From a virus, in the IMG/VR virus record IMGVR_UViG_3300044623_000381, positions 1 to 52,155 of that record: a stretch of 52,155 nt of DNA; one strand, written 5' to 3'. How positions within the stretch are numbered: position 1 is the stretch's first letter; the number at the start of each line of letters is the position of its first letter. A program made the position numbers and the translations under genes. The notes under the pieces are model-generated. The model saw only the letters and a program-made list of their open reading frames with translations, was not told the DNA's origin and made no database searches. This document shows positions 1-6,689 of the stretch, in pieces.

Positions 1-546
1 TTAGGGAGGGGCTATTGTTCCTCTCTTGTTCACAAGAGCAAACCAAACCACAATGCCAACCGACAACCAAAACCATACAAGACGTACGCATTAAACGCTC
101 AAGCCACTCACTGAAGCCGACCAACCAAAACGCTAAAAGCCTGCAATAGGAATCAGCGCGCGCGAGGGGCATACGTGTGGGATTGCGTTTCCGTTTGCGC
201 GTGCGTACGTTTATATATGTATATTATCCCCCAGATAATTATTTCTAACTCGAAATAATCAGGCCTACCATAAACATTTATTTATCTTAAGATGCTTCTG
301 ACGTCAACCCTTAGGTTGAGGAAGAAGCTGCAGACGTAAACTTATACATTGACGATAGTAGTCTAAACAGCTGTTAATTTGCCATCACGTGGGAGGTGGA
401 GGGGCCCTAAGGACCCGTATACCTCCATTACTCTGCTTTATATGGAGTAAAAACGAGTAAACAATATGTAATGATGGTCAGAAAGAACAGACCATAGTTG
501 TCGCTTATTCTGGGTATCTGAGCACTTGATGTGTTTCGTGACGAGT

Positions 547-578
547 AGGGGGGTCTCTGCTTGTGCGACGACCCCCTT
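547..578. repeat. Strong GC-rich hairpin
   Basis: Left arm 547-555 and right arm 570-578 pair over nine positions, with GGGGGTC facing GACCCCC and a 14-nt loop. No T-run follows on the plus strand, so it is not an obvious intrinsic terminator. It lies upstream of the first gene's promoter. Confidence 0.55.
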
Positions 579-593
579 AGTACGTGATGTGTA

Positions 594-619
594 AAAGCGA
601 TTGTCTTTTAGATCGCTTT
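594..619. repeat. Perfect 8-bp inverted repeat
   Basis: AAAGCGAT (594-601) is the exact reverse complement of ATCGCTTT (612-619), with a 10-nt loop. It lies 16 nt downstream of the 547-578 hairpin and about 60 nt upstream of the HNH gene's promoter. It could be a terminator-like or operator element. Confidence 0.5.
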
Positions 620-679
620 GTCTTTGAGCACTGTCACTGCAGACCTTAGTCTATGCGAAGGTACGAATGGATTTACAAC

Positions 680-708
680 TTGTCAACCGACTATTTTTTG
701 TATATTTG
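680..708 (+). promoter_or_regulatory. Bacteroidota-type promoter for the HNH gene
   Basis: TATATTTG (701-708) matches the TAnnTTTG -7 box. A TTG at 680-682 lies 18 nt upstream, as expected for the -33 element. The ATG at 731 follows 22 nt after the box, which supports that start over an in-frame start at 653 that would lie upstream of the promoter. Confidence 0.65.
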
Positions 709-730
709 CAAACAACAAAAATATAACACT

Positions 731-1468
731 ATGAAAATCCACCATATAAAGAACAGCTACGGGTCCAACAAGATTGTGATTGCATCAGACAGATCCGCAT
801 TCTATACATTTAGGAACAAGGCAGGTGATATATCGCCACTAAAGAAGATATACTGTGACGACAGGGGTTGGACCGTTGTATCTACTAATGGCCTCAAGAA
901 AGGTATATCCTTAAATATAGTGGAGATAGACTATGACAGGGAGTTCTCGTATAATTCATTATCGGGTCCAATAGGTATCTCTATAATGTGCGACTATGAA
1001 TCAGTAAAGAAATGGCTTGACAAAAACAACTGCAAGATTCTACCTGGAGGAATGTGTAGGTACGCTGTATCTAGAAAGGGGGAGGCATTTCGTATGTTTG
1101 ATAAATTTGGTAATCTAAAACCTTTTAAGTTAATTGGAGCTAAAAATAGTAGGGGGTATACACAGATTCATATTAAACAATTAGATGGTTCGACTAAATA
1201 TGTATTAATCCATAGACTTGTAGCATATATGTTTCTCAATCTAAGTTGGGACTCTAAACTTGACATCGATCATATAAATATGAATAAGGACGATAATAGA
1301 CTAGAAAACATCAGGGCGTGTACAAGGTCTGAGAATTTACAATTCTTCAGAGACCGAGTTGTAAAGCTGTACATAAGAAATGGAAGGGATATAGCAAGCA
1401 CCGCAAGGGCAATGAATATAACTCAATTTAAAGTATCGCAGTCATTGTCTATGGAAGGCGTTAAGTAG
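731..1468 (+). CDS. HNH endonuclease (HNH_3 type) with C-terminal helix-turn-helix
   Basis: The 245-residue protein carries the HNH_3 signature in its second half: a VLIHRLVAYMF segment, then LDIDHINMNKDDNRLENIR, then RSENL. It ends in a segment that looks like a helix-turn-helix (DIASTARAMNITQFKVSQSL). This is the layout of free-standing phage homing endonucleases, which cut DNA at a specific site and spread by repair copying. The ATG at 731 was chosen because the promoter at 680-708 lies between it and the upstream in-frame start at 653. The gene is visibly more A/T-rich than its neighbours, consistent with recent acquisition. The first half (residues 1-120) has no fold that I recognise. 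The target site is unknown. Confidence 0.8.
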   Translation: MKIHHIKNSYGSNKIVIASDRSAFYTFRNKAGDISPLKKIYCDDRGWTVVSTNGLKKGISLNIVEIDYDREFSYNSLSGPIGISIMCDYESVKKWLDKNNCKILPGGMCRYAVSRKGEAFRMFDKFGNLKPFKLIGAKNSRGYTQIHIKQLDGSTKYVLIHRLVAYMFLNLSWDSKLDIDHINMNKDDNRLENIRACTRSENLQFFRDRVVKLYIRNGRDIASTARAMNITQFKVSQSLSMEGVK

Positions 1469-1473
1469 AATTG

Positions 1474-1481
1474 TATATTTG
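1474..1481 (+). promoter_or_regulatory. TAnnTTTG promoter box for the endolysin gene
   Basis: TATATTTG ends only 5 nt before the ATG at 1487, so the transcript would have almost no leader. No convincing TTG lies at -33. Confidence 0.55.
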
Positions 1482-1486
1482 CTGCT

Positions 1487-1954
1487 ATGAAACTAAGTAA
1501 CTACGTATCGCTATCGGAGGTCACCAAGAGTGATACTGCCAAGCGCAAGGGTATAGACAATACTCCAACCCCAGAGCACCTAGAGAATCTAAAGACAATC
1601 TGTACTGAAGTCTTTGATAAGGTGCGTGAGCACTTCGGTGTTCCTATCTACATCTCTTCGGGCTACAGATCTGCTGGTTTGAACAAGGCCATCGGAGGCA
1701 GCAAGAACTCGGACCATAATCTTGGTAGGGCGTTAGACCTAGACCAAGATGGTAGGGGTAATGGGATTACTAATATGGAAGTGTTTGAGTTTATTAAGGA
1801 CAACCTAGAGTTCGATCAGCTCATCGCTGAGTTCCAGCGTGCTGATGGAAACTTTGACTGGGTTCACGTTGGTTACCGCAAGGGAGCCAACAGAAAGCAG
1901 ATACTTGTAGCCTACAAGGAGGGCACCAAGACAAAATACAAACCATTTAAATAA
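1487..1954 (+). CDS. Endolysin, M15 family D,D-/L,D-carboxypeptidase
   Basis: This 155-residue zinc peptidase of the M15_3 family would cleave peptide cross-links of host peptidoglycan at lysis. The signature SDHNLGRALD (residues 75-84) provides H77 and D84, and WVHV provides H127, giving the three zinc ligands of the family. SSGYRS (58-62) is the usual preceding strand. The length is normal for a single-domain phage M15 enzyme. There is no signal peptide, so it would need a holin to reach the wall; a holin candidate is at 20295. It has its own promoter box 5 nt upstream. A role in virion entry rather than lysis cannot be excluded. Confidence 0.88.
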   Translation: MKLSNYVSLSEVTKSDTAKRKGIDNTPTPEHLENLKTICTEVFDKVREHFGVPIYISSGYRSAGLNKAIGGSKNSDHNLGRALDLDQDGRGNGITNMEVFEFIKDNLEFDQLIAEFQRADGNFDWVHVGYRKGANRKQILVAYKEGTKTKYKPFK

Positions 1955-1962
1955 TATCTTTG
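1955..1962 (+). promoter_or_regulatory. TAnnTTTG promoter box
   Basis: TATCTTTG directly follows the endolysin stop codon and lies 5 nt before the ATG at 1968. It probably drives the small-protein operon 1968-3685. Confidence 0.6.
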
Positions 1963-1967
1963 TACCT

Positions 1968-2375
1968 ATGAAAGCAAAGATGACTGTTTACCAAGAAGGC
2001 GGAAAGATGCCTGTTGGCACAAAGAAAAAGATGACCGATATGGAGATTGCCAAGGCAAACCGTATGGATATGTTAACCCAGGAGCGCAACACCATCCGAA
2101 AGAATGACCCCGATGCACTGGCCGCGTTTGATCGCGGACTAAAGGCGCAAGGATTTATGGTTAACAAGAAGCCAGCCGCTAAGCCAGCTGCCGCAGCCGT
2201 CAAGAAGATGATGGGCGGAGGAAAAATGGATATGTACTCTAAAGGAGGAAAGATGGATACGTACGGTATGGGCGGTAAAATGAAGAAGTACCTTATGGGA
2301 GGCCAAGTAAAGATTGACAAGAACAAGGACGGAAAGATTTCCGCCATTGACTTCAAGATGCTAAAAAAGAAGTAA
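1968..2375 (+). CDS. Basic small protein with MGGK repeats and one EF-hand-like loop
   Basis: The 135-residue protein is very rich in Lys, Met and Gly. Residues 82-112 hold a repeating pattern (MGGGKM, SKGGKM, MGGKM, MGGQV) with tyrosines between the repeats. Residues 117-128 (DKNKDGKISAID) match a canonical calcium-binding EF-hand loop, with D/N/D/K/S/D at ligand positions 1, 3, 5, 7, 9 and 12. An Ala/Pro/Lys linker lies at 67-80. It begins an operon of small proteins that share MKAKK-like starts. A structural or DNA-binding virion role is possible, but nothing in the sequence proves it. Confidence 0.75.
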   Translation: MKAKMTVYQEGGKMPVGTKKKMTDMEIAKANRMDMLTQERNTIRKNDPDALAAFDRGLKAQGFMVNKKPAAKPAAAAVKKMMGGGKMDMYSKGGKMDTYGMGGKMKKYLMGGQVKIDKNKDGKISAIDFKMLKKK

Positions 2376-2381
2376 ACAGTT

Positions 2382-2564
2382 ATGAAAGCCAAGAAGTACA
2401 ACTACGGTGGTAGGATGAGTGATGAGTCCGGTGAGGAGATTGAAATCAAATCAATGGATATGGCATCTGGGATGAAGCAGCTTGAAGCTGCTGTAAAAGC
2501 CTCAGGAAAGACTCCTAGCAGCTACAAGTTCAAGGCCTGCTTCTACGAAGAGGACGAGGACTAG
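2382..2564 (+). CDS. Small hypothetical protein
   Basis: This 60-residue protein has a basic N-terminus (MKAKKYNYGGRM) and an acidic C-terminus (FYEEDED). It starts 6 nt after the previous stop and is presumably co-transcribed. The YGGRM segment resembles the GGKM repeats of the preceding protein, so the two may be related or partners. No known family is recognised. Confidence 0.65.
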   Translation: MKAKKYNYGGRMSDESGEEIEIKSMDMASGMKQLEAAVKASGKTPSSYKFKACFYEEDED

Positions 2565-2585
2565 ATATTGTAAGCAAAACTGCTT

Positions 2586-2804
2586 ATGAAAACTAAAAAG
2601 TACTACGACAGCAACCCCAAGGCTTACCAAAAGAAGAAAGAGTACGATACGGAGTATCACTCCACCGACGAGCGTAAGAAGTATCGGGCTGAGCTCAACA
2701 GAAAGAATCGTCAAGCCGGCAAGTACGGAAACGGAGATGGTCTAGACTACGACCATACCGAGCGTAGGTTCATATCAGCGGTAAAGAACAGATCTAAAAA
2801 GTAA
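2586..2804 (+). CDS. Small highly charged conserved-type phage protein
   Basis: The 72-residue protein is dominated by Lys, Arg, Glu and Tyr. The C-terminal pattern RAELNRKNRQAGKYGNGDG followed by DYDHTE resembles a small protein type I associate with marine phages. It has no membrane segment and no cysteine. Its position among small basic proteins suggests a virion or DNA-associated role, which is inference only. Confidence 0.65.
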   Translation: MKTKKYYDSNPKAYQKKKEYDTEYHSTDERKKYRAELNRKNRQAGKYGNGDGLDYDHTERRFISAVKNRSKK

Positions 2805-2816
2805 ACAACCCCCAAT

Positions 2817-3512
2817 ATGAAAAGTACATTATTATCACTACTTGCTGCTTCAGCATTACTAAGCTGCGCGAGCGAAGAATCAAAAGACGCTAAGGCCCTT
2901 AAGATCCACGAAGGCCTTTATGCCTTCTGCGGAGCATCAGGTGCGGAGCTTACTGGAAAGCAGATCATAGTGCAAGGAAAGGTATTTGAAGAGGGCTGTT
3001 CTATCTGTCCAGTGTTGGATGGACCTTCGGTCTCTAACCTAGCTATGGATGGCTATAGCTTTAGCTGGGGCTCTGAGTTCAGTACCGATAGAAACTTTCA
3101 GTACCCGAACAACGACGGAAGCACAGTATGGGATGGTAAGTCAGTGTGGTCTCTGTACTGGTACTTTGACACTTCTAGCTTTGTTCCTCAGTACAATCCT
3201 AAAACACAGGATTGGGAGATGATGCACCCAAAGAACCGCTCGTTTATCGTTAACACAGACTACGCAGTAACAAGTGAGAGCAATATGTTCTGTATGCCCT
3301 GTGAGGTTTTCGATACCACGGAGACTGGAATCGTTCTAGCTAAATGCTACGGGCCTATGAATGAGGCTGCTGTTCCTCTTCGTAGGGCTATCGAAGTAAA
3401 GACTGGTATGAAGTCAATCACCGCAGCGATAGCAGGAAAGCCATACCCGGTGGGAACACCAGTTCCAGTTATGGAGATGAGCAAAAAAGCACAGAAAAAA
3501 GCAAAACTATAA
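2817..3512 (+). CDS. Putative lipoprotein
   Basis: The N-terminus has a lysine, a hydrophobic stretch and LLSC with Cys17, followed by Ala-Ser-Glu-Glu: a lipoprotein signal peptide. The mature 215-residue protein has several cysteines (among them EGCSICPV and MFCMPCEVF) and aromatic-rich middle segments, with a Lys-rich C-terminus. Phage lipoproteins of this kind can protect an infected cell against superinfection or modify the outer membrane, but no family is recognised. It sits in the small-protein operon, and the next gene starts at the last base of its stop codon. Confidence 0.75.
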   Translation: MKSTLLSLLAASALLSCASEESKDAKALKIHEGLYAFCGASGAELTGKQIIVQGKVFEEGCSICPVLDGPSVSNLAMDGYSFSWGSEFSTDRNFQYPNNDGSTVWDGKSVWSLYWYFDTSSFVPQYNPKTQDWEMMHPKNRSFIVNTDYAVTSESNMFCMPCEVFDTTETGIVLAKCYGPMNEAAVPLRRAIEVKTGMKSITAAIAGKPYPVGTPVPVMEMSKKAQKKAKL

Positions 3513-3685
3513 TGAAAGCCAAGAAGAAAGACAGCCACGTAATGGTTCCAGCACCAGCTGGTCATCACTGGATGATGGAGAAAGGTCGTTACTATGTGAT
3601 GGCTGACAAGGACGGAAAGTTTACCCCTCACGAAGGAGCTTCGAAGGAGGCAAAATTCCGGCTATACTCCGCCCATCAATCTTAG
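3512..3685 (+). CDS. Small hypothetical protein overlapping a convergent gene
   Basis: This 57-codon frame starts MKAKKKDSH, like its upstream neighbours (MKAK, MKAKK), and its ATG shares one base with the previous stop codon. It has a His/Met/Tyr-rich centre (GHHWMMEKGRYYVMADKDG). Its last 65 nt overlap the 3' end of the minus-strand gene at 3621-4250. The matching N-terminal style and coupled start argue that it is real. No function is recognised. Confidence 0.6.
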   Translation: MKAKKKDSHVMVPAPAGHHWMMEKGRYYVMADKDGKFTPHEGASKEAKFRLYSAHQS

Positions 3686-4250
3686 CCTGAGCGATAATCT
3701 TCTTGCCAAGGGGAGTATCCTCGTGGCCCTTTAGCTTTCTACCTAATAGAACTGTGGGGATGCCCTCTGCCCTGTTGGGTATGGTCTTGTTGATGGTTTT
3801 TTTGTCGTACTGAAGCTCCACAGTCTCCTTACCGGAGGCTATATCCCTCCACCTCTCTACAATCATACGCCCCTGCTGGGTTAGTGAGTACCTTTTGCGG
3901 TAGTTCCACCTGTTCTCATCGCGAAACCACATAGAGGTGTCCTTGTGGATGTCGATATCCTCCATCGAGAAGTAGTCGAACAGCAATTCCCGCTTCTTCA
4001 TCCTAACAGTAAGCCAGTCTTTGGTCTGATTGTAGGACTTCGACAGCTGTTGTGCCATCCACTCGATGGTAAAAAACTCTAGGTCGTAGGCGAAGAGCAG
4101 AAAGTCCACCTGTATTGGCAGGAGCTTATACTCCTGCTTCATAAACTTGTTGGCGTGCCAGACGAATTTGTATAGGGTAGGCCCGCGATCGTCGCGGTAG
4201 GCGAAGTCCCTAAACTTTAGGTCTTCCTTTTTCTTGAACTTTTTAGCCAA
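3621..4250 (-). CDS. Hypothetical protein, possible winged-helix DNA-binding
   Basis: The 209-residue basic protein is the only minus-strand gene within the late block. The segment LSKSYNQTKDWLTVRMKKRELLFDYF followed by RYSLTQQGRMIVERW (about residues 88-160) reads like a winged helix with a recognition helix and wing, as in MarR/PadR-type proteins. The family is not certain. The C-terminal 40 residues are Gly/Lys-rich and probably flexible. It diverges from the fiber gene at 4288, whose promoter lies just upstream, so it could regulate that locus; this is inference. Confidence 0.6.
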   Translation of the reverse strand: MAKKFKKKEDLKFRDFAYRDDRGPTLYKFVWHANKFMKQEYKLLPIQVDFLLFAYDLEFFTIEWMAQQLSKSYNQTKDWLTVRMKKRELLFDYFSMEDIDIHKDTSMWFRDENRWNYRKRYSLTQQGRMIVERWRDIASGKETVELQYDKKTINKTIPNRAEGIPTVLLGRKLKGHEDTPLGKKIIAQAKIDGRSIAGILPPSKLLREG

Positions 4251-4262
4251 TGAAGTAAATTG

Positions 4263-4270
4263 TATCTTTG
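4263..4270 (+). promoter_or_regulatory. TAnnTTTG promoter box for the fiber-like gene
   Basis: TATCTTTG is followed 17 nt later by the ATG at 4288. It lies downstream of an in-frame ATG at 4234, so the shorter gene start is preferred. Confidence 0.6.
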
Positions 4271-4287
4271 TAGCAAAAGTACGAAAT

Positions 4288-5253
4288 ATGGGAACACTTA
4301 GTGGTCAGCGCGTAAAAGATGCATTCGGTTCACTCCTTAAGATGGAGAGCGGAACAGCAACATCGACGACTAAAATAATTGAAGACGGAGCAGGAAACGA
4401 TACCGCCCTCAAACTGTCAACGGTAAAGGTTGAGGTAAACGGAACTCTTGCCTTCACCTCTGCCCCAAGTACTGGGTCTACTGAAGTAGCAGCCCTTTTC
4501 CTTGACGCTAGCAACAACATTGTAAAGCGTAACCTTGGAACAGCAGCGTTTACCTCAGGGTCTAGCCTAACGCCCGTAGCTCCTCTTGCAATTGCAAGTA
4601 ATGTAATCTCCATCAGTGCGCCAACGACCTTGTCGCAGCTGACGGAGTCTACCGTTGCCATTGCTGACACCTTCCTGATTTACGACGCATCTACTACCGT
4701 ATACAAGTACATCACCATTGAGGACCTTACCCAGTATGTAGGAGCCAACGTGACAGTTACGGCTGGAACAAATAACAACATTGTATACAATAGCGGCGGA
4801 GCACTCGCTGGAAGCGCTAATTTAAACTTCTATGACACTTCAGCTGCTGAGATTCTTGCATTTAGCGGTGATAAGTTCATTATCACTCCTACGGTTGCTG
4901 ACTCAGGCACTAGTTTCCGGAGTCGCAAAAGCTCTGTTGCTAACGGGGCTTCAGGAGCTACACTGTTTACATTCGGCCTCAGTGGTGAGGAAAAAATGTT
5001 GATTATGGAATACTTTGCCTACAACAATTCTCGCGATCGTACGCGAATCGGAACATTGTATGTGGTTGTAAACACATCTACTGGAACAGCAACGGTAACC
5101 GACACAATCAACGTATCTAACGGAGCATCTACATCCTCAAGTCTTACGCTTGGTGCAACACTTAGTGGGAACAACATTTTAATAACAGCAACAAACTCTA
5201 CTGGAGTAACCTACTTCTTCCTTGCTACTGAGCGTAACTTCTACATCACATAA
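4288..5253 (+). CDS. Fiber- or appendage-like structural protein
   Basis: The 321-residue protein is rich in Thr, Ser, Ala and Gly with alternating hydrophobic strands, as in trimeric beta-structured fibers. A VTAGTNNNIVYNSGGALAG segment near residue 170 resembles repeats in the large fiber at 14058. The C-terminal half (about 220-321) looks like a compact beta-sandwich, perhaps receptor-binding. The ATG at 4288 was chosen because the promoter box at 4263-4270 precedes it. It lies away from the main adhesin block (11345-19435), so it may be a separate appendage. No enzymatic motif is seen. Confidence 0.65.
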   Translation: MGTLSGQRVKDAFGSLLKMESGTATSTTKIIEDGAGNDTALKLSTVKVEVNGTLAFTSAPSTGSTEVAALFLDASNNIVKRNLGTAAFTSGSSLTPVAPLAIASNVISISAPTTLSQLTESTVAIADTFLIYDASTTVYKYITIEDLTQYVGANVTVTAGTNNNIVYNSGGALAGSANLNFYDTSAAEILAFSGDKFIITPTVADSGTSFRSRKSSVANGASGATLFTFGLSGEEKMLIMEYFAYNNSRDRTRIGTLYVVVNTSTGTATVTDTINVSNGASTSSSLTLGATLSGNNILITATNSTGVTYFFLATERNFYIT

Positions 5254-5546
5254 TGACAAAAGAAGAGGCTAGGATTGAGCTATTTATGTTTGCAAAGAAC
5301 AGCTTTGATGACATATTAAACAAAGCCGAAGATCTTGGTCTGCTTGATGACTTTATGATGATTGCATCAGCAGGTATTGTGGTGGACCAGATAGACGGGA
5401 ACAGCGTTGTTGAGTCTGTGTCTAACATCAACGTAGACACCAAGGAGGAGATGATTTCCTTGATCACATACCTTATGGGATCCTACAGCGAGGACGACGA
5501 AGCCGACGATACATCCAATATAGATTATTGGCTAAATTTGAACTAA
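5253..5546 (+). CDS. Small acidic hypothetical protein
   Basis: The 97-residue protein is strongly acidic (long Asp/Glu run near residues 77-90). Its start codon overlaps the fiber-like gene's stop by one base, so it is translationally coupled. The composition, mostly helical with no Cys and no membrane segment, fits a small chaperone-like or regulatory partner. It could be an assembly factor for the preceding fiber, which is inference. Confidence 0.65.
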   Translation: MTKEEARIELFMFAKNSFDDILNKAEDLGLLDDFMMIASAGIVVDQIDGNSVVESVSNINVDTKEEMISLITYLMGSYSEDDEADDTSNIDYWLNLN

Positions 5547-5557
5547 ATTAAAATGAA

Positions 5558-5791
5558 ATGGAACTTATCAGAAAAATCATTGCTGGGACCGACCCACTGA
5601 AAGCCTTAGCCTACTATGTAGGCCAGAAGGCAGGGGACGGAGAGATCGACTCCATCGTTCTCGACGGTTCTCACCTCCACTACCACGGGGAGCGCAAGTA
5701 CCTAATATACCTAAAGAAGGAAGACACGCTTATGTTGTGGAAGACCATCGAGGGTATGCCAGTTATAGTAGAATACGACTGTAACTTCTAG
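5558..5791 (+). CDS. Small hypothetical protein
   Basis: This 77-residue protein starts 11 nt after the previous gene and ends inside the left arm of a hairpin terminator. It looks like a mixed alpha/beta fold: MELIRKIIAGTDPLKALAYY at the N-terminus, then strands with LHYHGERKYLIYLKKEDTL. No family is recognised. It is the last gene of the 4288-5791 unit. Confidence 0.6.
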   Translation: MELIRKIIAGTDPLKALAYYVGQKAGDGEIDSIVLDGSHLHYHGERKYLIYLKKEDTLMLWKTIEGMPVIVEYDCNF

Positions 5792-5813
5792 TTGTAACCG
5801 ACTTACAACTTTT
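5790..5813 (+). terminator. Hairpin followed by T-run
   Basis: AGTTGTAA (5790-5797) and TTACAACT (5803-5810) form a perfect 8-bp stem with a 5-nt loop, followed by TTTATTTATT. The left arm starts inside the stop codon of the preceding gene. It probably ends the 4288-5791 transcript. Confidence 0.65.
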
Positions 5814-5832
5814 ATTTATTTTAATTAAACAT

Positions 5833-6411
5833 ATGATACCATTGTACCACATACTAGTGCACATACCTAGCGCTGTAAACGACACCATCAAGGTGGGAGA
5901 GTCAGAGCTTTACCTCGACACTAAGTTCAACGAGTTCCAACACCGCACTATGAAAGCGCTTGTTGTAGGCATTCCCGCCAAGTTCAAGTCCGAGCTAGAG
6001 ATAGGAGACTATGTATTCCACCATCACCACGTTGCACTCAACGACACCCAAGTCGTTGACCCTAAAGAGAAGATATACCGCGTCAACTACGACCCCTTCG
6101 GTGGTCAGGGTAACCAGGCATACCTTATCGAGAAGCCCGACGGCAGCCTTATTGCTGTTGCGGACTGGGTGTTCCTAGAACCCTTTGATATCGATGCTGA
6201 CAAAGAGAAGAGCTTCATAGAAATCATCACCCTCAAGGAACCAGAGAAGCGCTGGGGTCGTATCGTTTACGGCAGCCAGTGGCTAGAGGAAGAAGGTCTC
6301 GCTGTGGGCGACGTGGTGTACTTCGCCAAGGACGCAGACTACGAGATGGACATCAATGGCCGCAAGCTGTGGCGTATGCAAATTCACCACCTGATATGTC
6401 AAAAGCTGTAA
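5833..6411 (+). CDS. Co-chaperonin with two GroES-like domains
   Basis: The 192-residue protein seems to contain two Cpn10/GroES-fold units. In the first (about 38-125), ALVVGIPAKFKSELEIGDYVF gives the GroES strand pattern. In the second (about 140-192), GRIVYGSQWLEEEGLAVGDVVYF is followed by DINGRKLWRMQIHHLI. The latter matches the end of GroES, where a GD-V-aromatic strand is followed by a short G/D turn and a strand containing the IL/LI terminus. Phage co-chaperonins such as T4 gp31 (about 111 residues) work with host GroEL to fold the capsid protein. This one is nearly twice a normal GroES. It precedes the terminase genes and overlaps the next gene by 16 nt. Confidence 0.6.
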   Translation: MIPLYHILVHIPSAVNDTIKVGESELYLDTKFNEFQHRTMKALVVGIPAKFKSELEIGDYVFHHHHVALNDTQVVDPKEKIYRVNYDPFGGQGNQAYLIEKPDGSLIAVADWVFLEPFDIDADKEKSFIEIITLKEPEKRWGRIVYGSQWLEEEGLAVGDVVYFAKDADYEMDINGRKLWRMQIHHLICQKL

Positions 6412-6689
6412 AGTTCACAACAGTTAATGCTGCGCGTAACCTCATCTCTGCGATGGAGGCTGCGATCAGCAATATGACCGAGGAGATCCGTAAGCCGGTA
6501 GACCCCGATTTAACGGGGTCCGCCCGCAAGGCAGAGCTGCAGGCTATCAAAGACACCGCCCTAGCCTGTAAGGAGCTTATCGTAGAGAGGCAGAAGCTAG
6601 AGCAGCTTGTTGGCGACATCGAGGAGTCCGGATCCTTTGAAAAGGAGAAGGACTTCAAGGGGGGCTTCGCCGAGAGGATGGCAAGATAA
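6396..6689 (+). CDS. Putative terminase small subunit
   Basis: The 97-residue, mostly helical protein is encoded immediately before the large terminase, whose ATG shares one base with its stop. Two long helices are predicted, about 8-30 (NAARNLISAMEAAISNMTEE) and 42-80 (RKAELQAIKDTALACKELIV), with a charged tail. Small terminase subunits usually precede TerL and have a helical DNA-binding part plus coiled coil. The position and composition fit, but no sequence signature is seen. The start at 6396 (MSKAVKF) is preferred over an in-frame start at 6279, which would read deep inside the co-chaperonin gene with Arg-rich, non-protein-like composition. Confidence 0.5.
   Translation: MSKAVKFTTVNAARNLISAMEAAISNMTEEIRKPVDPDLTGSARKAELQAIKDTALACKELIVERQKLEQLVGDIEESGSFEKEKDFKGGFAERMAR

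Larger units (their letters stand above)
1..652. other. Structured non-coding region at the left edge
   Basis: No credible gene is seen here. Several perfect or near-perfect inverted repeats are visible: 23-38 (6-bp arms, 4-nt loop), 238-259 (8-bp arms, 6-nt loop), 304-319 (6-bp arms, 4-nt loop), 547-578 and 594-619. ACGTACGCA at 82-90 is the reverse complement of 202-210. Positions about 39-150 are strikingly A/C-rich, while about 175-230 is T/G-rich. Short words recur (GATGTGT, GAGCACT) between 517 and 640. The region could be an intergenic control region, a replication origin, a packaging-related site or a structured RNA. The sequence does not decide between these. Confidence 0.5.

Noticed and set aside
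653-730. N-terminal extension of the HNH gene starting at 653
   Set aside because: The promoter box at 701-708 lies inside it, so the transcript would begin after this start.
1988-2401. 137-residue minus-strand frame
   Set aside because: Shadow of the Lys/Gly-rich protein at 1968; Phe/Pro/Ile-rich composition with no neighbours on that strand.
4234-4287. Upstream ATG for the fiber-like gene
   Set aside because: It lies before the TATCTTTG box at 4263 and overlaps the divergent gene.
6279-6395. Upstream start for the small terminase candidate
   Set aside because: Arg-rich translation inside the co-chaperonin gene; the ATG at 6396 gives compact spacing.
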